A DNA stretch of 64,000 nucleotides, taken from NCBI GenBank assembly GCA_963969395.1, contig OZ017799.1:25484501-25548500 (forward strand), read 5' to 3'. Every line of letters begins with the position of its first letter. Position 1 is the stretch's first letter. Source of the stretch: Pseudoscleropodium purum. Taxonomy: Eukaryota; Streptophyta; Bryopsida; Hypnales; Brachytheciaceae. The notes under the pieces are model-generated. The model was not told the DNA's origin, ran no database searches, and saw only the letters and a list, made by a program, of their open reading frames with translations. Below are positions 60,210 through 64,000 of the stretch, piece after piece. The position numbers and the translations under genes were made by a program.

Positions 60210-60950
60210 ATGGTGGATGTGGCTACCTCCGAGGACGCTCTTCTGAAGGAGTTCTTCGCGGAAGTCAGTGATGTGGTGCGCGACAATGAGGTCCTGCGCG
60301 TCCTTGGCTGCTTCAAGCTCAACCCTTTTGAGCATCTTAATCTGCCCTTCGACTCGGACCTGGACGACGTTCGCAGGCAGTACCGTAAATTGTCGTTGTT
60401 GATCCACCCGGACAAGTGCAAACATCCTCGGGCCAATGAAGCCTTCGCCGCCCTCGCCAAGGCGCAGCAATTGCTGTTGGACCCGTCGGAGCGGGATTAC
60501 ATAGTTTCACAAATTAACGCGGCTAGGGACGAGTTGCGCTCTGAGCGGAGGAAGAAGTTGAAACGAGATAATGCCTCCAAGATTAAGTCCATGGTAGATG
60601 AGGGGAAATTCGAGAACCAATTCGAGCAGTCGGATGATTTCCGGCAGGCGTGGAAGATGCGCGTGAGGGAGATGTTGACAGAACAGGAGTGGAGACGCAG
60701 AAAGCTGACCATGCGCATCTCAGAAGAAGAAGGTAGGGTGAAGAAAGAGGAAGAGGAGACTCGGGAGATGTGGAAGCACAAGCGGGAGCATGAAGAGAAG
60801 TGGGAAGAAACCAGAGAGAATAGGGTTTCGAGTTGGCGGGATTTCCAGAAAGGCGGCAAAAAAGCCAAGAGGGGGGAACTCCGTCCCCCCAAGCTCAAAA
60901 CAGAGGACCCCAACAAGTCTTACGTGCAACGACCCGTGAAGAAAGGATGA
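60210..60950 (+). CDS. DNAJC8/SPF31-like J-domain protein
   Basis: Intronless coding sequence of 246 residues. The J domain occupies about residues 38-100 (NPFEHLNLPFDSDLDDVRRQ), with the HPD tripeptide at 66-68 within LLIHPDKCKHP. It stimulates the ATPase of Hsp70 partners. The rest is highly charged and helical. Basic clusters (RRKKLKR near 115) suggest nuclear targeting. A Glu/Lys/Arg-rich coiled-coil segment spans about 165-210, and the basic tail ends VQRPVKKG. Length and layout fit the DNAJC8/SPF31 family, linked to spliceosomes in animals; the plant role is inferred. I chose the ATG at 60210 over the upstream in-frame ATG because family similarity starts shortly after it. A strong donor, GTAAGT, at 60966 lies 15 bases after the stop and suggests an intron in the 3' untranslated region. 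Confidence 0.85.
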   Translation: MVDVATSEDALLKEFFAEVSDVVRDNEVLRVLGCFKLNPFEHLNLPFDSDLDDVRRQYRKLSLLIHPDKCKHPRANEAFAALAKAQQLLLDPSERDYIVSQINAARDELRSERRKKLKRDNASKIKSMVDEGKFENQFEQSDDFRQAWKMRVREMLTEQEWRRRKLTMRISEEEGRVKKEEEETREMWKHKREHEEKWEETRENRVSSWRDFQKGGKKAKRGELRPPKLKTEDPNKSYVQRPVKKG

Positions 60951-63900
60951 ATCCTGTGTTACCCGGTAAGTCCTCTTGTCATATGCTCTCTTTCTTTCCA
61001 ACTGAAAGCACACCAATGAACATGGAATTCTCGAACAGAACCAGAACATCTCGACCTCTCGGTGGTCAACCTTGATTTAGGGTTTCCCGTTGCATTGAAA
61101 GTAGACCTGCTTTCGCGCCTTTGACAAGCGATTTTTTTAGGCATTTCCCAAATTTGATGGCTAGCTTTCCATATCTGGTGGTTGATGAGTTGATTGAATA
61201 TCTGATAGTACAGTATTATTTCTGTGTCCGATTAGGTCGAAAACTTCAATTCGTAACGCACAGTGCGTTATGGTTCTTTCCTGTCCTCGGGACTGTTTTA
61301 GTGGTATTGGCAGTGTCCACATGGTATGTGGAGCTTATGGGTTTTTTGTATAGCCTCTTTTTTATTGCTGACAGAAGGTAAGGCTAGGAGAGTAAACACC
61401 GAAGAAAGGTTGGAAAATGGAGCTGTCAAATCTTTGTTGGAGATTATTGCGATACTCTGATACTGGCACCTGTGTGCAGTTTATTGAAAGAGGCGAGGAA
61501 TTCGCTAATTCCCATGTTCAGCAATTTGTAACAGGTGACTCACGACTGTTCTGCCTCATGTCGATATTAATATTAGTTTGTAGAGCATATACGTTCTGTA
61601 GAATTTTAAGTGGAAATAATAGTGTTTGAAAGGTTCACTGGTCCCGCCAATTGTTCACAATTTGTATCTGGATGATTCACAGCTGGAATTTTCTGGAGTT
61701 GCGTATTGCAGAGCTTTTGATGGTACACACATCCCCCACGGAGCTACCTCTAGACGCACAAGCCCTCTTCACTAAATAGATAGAATTTTTTCGTTGAAAG
61801 AAGACGTGAATATTGCTGTCGACCAGGTCGCAATCCTTAGAGTAGGCGATTTTCCTGTACTCCACAGGCTAAGAGTGTGGATATTGCATGTTGTGCGTCT
61901 TGATTCGCCCCAAAGTGATGCAATTCAACAAGAAAGTTGCCTCGTTATCTTTGTTTCTTAAATTTAGTTACACTGGCTCTTGAAATTGGTTTGATGATTT
62001 GGACTTTATTATCAGGTCCAAGAGGTGCAGACTACTGTATATGAGCACTTGGAAAGAGTTCCATGTATATTACGGAGTACAAGAGAAGGTGCGTTGGGAG
62101 TTTACTGGACTTTCAAGGGCATCCGTAGAGACTGTTCCTGCATACTTTCAGCTGAAGAAATGGTTTGAAGATTCTTGGGACGTGACCAGGTTTCTTTTTG
62201 CAGCCCCACTTGCGAAGACTTGGCACGGTCTAGTATAAACAAATTTCAGGCCGATTAGCAAGGCTAGCGAATCTGATGTATTGAAGGATGGGTTTACCGA
62301 CGGGCGTTGACCGTCCAGGATATGGTAGGCAGGTTAGATGAAAACTGGGGTGTTCCAAGTCACCATCACATTCTGGTGTCCTCGTACTTTACCCCCACTC
62401 CCGGTACATGAATTTCCAGCGTCAGCTTCACTTCGAGCTTATATGATAATTTAAGAAATCTGGAAGTACTTTGCCTGGCACTATAGTTTTTTCTAATATC
62501 AAATGTGGACTTCAAAGCCGGGGAAAAGAAGGGAAATGATATTGGTACCTGTGTCCTGGTATGAGATGTGTGTGACTGCATGATTCACATGTAAGATGGA
62601 CGATTCTCTGCAAATGTCCTTAGACGTGTAGGCTGTGAATTATCCTGGGAACGGCGTGATGGTAGATTGCCAGTATGGGGAGTCACAGTTGCACTCCCAA
62701 CCCCTACCTCCTCGAACTCAAACTCGATGAGAATGCAACGTGCCAAGGTGACTGGAGAACACCCCAGGAAGTTTGTTCAGCAAACTTGTTGAAGAATTGT
62801 TTCAGCGGCTGAGAAGATGATTAACTTACAGTTTGAGTGAACTCGTTGAAGAGTCTCCAGTATATTTGTGAACCTCCCCCCTGTAGTGATTCACGACAAA
62901 CTTGGAAGGGGCAAACACGTTAGTGGAGTCACTGCATCTATACTGACTGAACCCCTAAATGCCCAACCGACCGTATATGATTGGAGACTTTGCTTTGCAA
63001 AGATTCTTAATTCAAAGGGTACTTATTAGGTCTAGCTTCAAAAGTAACTCTTTCATTTCAAAAAATGACCCTTCAGAGATGCCTTGCATAAAAAAAAAAA
63101 ATACCAATCTTCGAAAATCACAATGAGTAGAACTAAACATTTTGAACTTAAAAGAAAAGAAAAAGTATTGTAAAAATCACCAATATTCAATCTACAATTG
63201 ATTTTAAAAGTAACTTTCAATTTTTGGCTTCAAATTGTATTGAAAAATATTGGTTTGTGTACTTAATGATCTAACCTCATAGATATGATCTATAGATCAT
63301 AGTTTACAGTTGCTATTTTGAAATTCATCATTAAATTATTATTTTAAGTTACATTTTATAATACATCTTGACAATTTGGGAAATCTAGATTCTCGCTTGG
63401 TCCTTAACCCCTAAAGGACCAAATGACCGTTGAATGTATGGAGGCAATCTTGGATAGGTGTGTATGAAGTCATTTTTTGATGAATGCTCTTCAAATTTTG
63501 ACACAAGGTGGGTATTCTGACCACCTTTCTGGGGGGAAAAAATTAGATAAATCCAATGGATAGATTAAAATTTATCTTGCCCCACAAGGCCACAATTACT
63601 TAGGTAGGTGTGGGTAGCTGTGGACAAGAGTCTTGAGATACTGAACAGAAAAAATTGATGGCAAAGAAAAGGGCAAAAAGATGGCAAGGGGGGGTTGGTA
63701 GGGGTGGGGAGGGAACTTGCCAGCAAAAGAAGCTAACATGTAGGCAGGGAGGGGCTGGAAAAGATGGGGCTAGTAGGAGTGGCAAGGTGGGTTGGTGGGG
63801 AGTGAGGCCAGGGAACAAGGGGAATGAGTTGGGGGAGGAAGGGGAATAGGTTGGAGAGGGAGGGAAATAGGTTAGGGAGAGGAGGAGAGTCTCAAGGACC

Positions 63901-64000
63901 ATGAACAAAGGGAGAAGAGAAATTAGTATAATTGTGAGTCATAAATTTTTTTTGCAATGAAAAAATTTGTGCTTGTAGAAGATAGTGTCATGTACGTTTT
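60951..64000. other. 3' region of the J-domain gene and intergenic DNA
   Basis: From 61 to 63 kb composition is closer to genic and several splice-like sites occur (donor 60966, acceptor near 61140), compatible with spliced 3' untranslated sequence, but no protein is recognisable. At 63400-63430 CCTTAACCCCTAAAGGACCA resembles an end of the TTAA-bounded repeat family. 63670-63875 is a G/A-rich tract. No gene was supported. Confidence 0.35.

Noticed and set aside
63600..63908. 102-residue Pro/Ser-rich minus-strand ORF
   Set aside because: Generated by the G-rich tract; no domain and strongly repetitive.

Overview
The window looks like nuclear DNA of a land plant, most likely a seed-free one (moss-like or another bryophyte or lycophyte). 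Genes have short GT-AG introns, compact GC-richer exons lie in long AT-rich spacers, and there are plant-type protein families (USP-like domain, plant 3-dehydroquinate synthase II homologue, dirigent, DNAJC8-like). The species assignment is inference. No rRNA, tRNA, CRISPR or prokaryotic operon structure was seen.

Layout. 0-15 kb: a GC-richer non-coding stretch, a broken hAT transposase, two related short inverted-repeat elements, a hAT-type MITE with a perfect 8-bp target duplication, and a 1.4-kb Harbinger-like element. 15.98-20.65 kb: an intact 11-exon gene that fuses a USP-like domain to a DHQS-II domain. 21.5-22.2 kb: a convergent, intronless, apparently plastid-targeted dirigent-like gene. 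22-41 kb: AT-rich repeats, including copies of a TTAA-bounded family of about 0.95 kb, a decayed unidentified gene, and hAT and CACTA MITEs. 41.4-54.7 kb: a 13.3-kb composite DNA transposon. 54.9-57.4 kb: inverted copies of the TTAA family, one holding a hAT MITE. 60.2-60.95 kb: an intact J-domain gene of the DNAJC8/SPF31 type. 61-64 kb: no further gene resolved.

The most interesting part is the 13.3-kb element. Its ends carry degenerate inverted repeats, inverted sets of ATGAATGG-like subterminal repeats and a candidate 11-bp target duplication. Inside, a minus-strand MULE-like transposase gene (zinc finger, RNase-H-like core, remnant of a SWIM finger) diverges from two plus-strand genes. 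One of these is unidentified. The other is a multi-exon gene joining a ParB/sulfiredoxin-like DGNHRL motif to a permuted N6-adenine/N4-cytosine-type DNA methyltransferase. The first intron of the methyltransferase gene holds 12 copies of a perfect-type palindrome spaced almost exactly 115 bp apart. All three genes are now broken, and the palindrome copies differ mainly by CpG-to-TpG/CpA changes, the mark expected of a methylated, silenced element. Two 332-bp CACTA-type MITEs have inserted into the methyltransferase gene.

The intact host genes appear unrelated to one another in function. Functions given for broken genes describe what an ancestor probably encoded.
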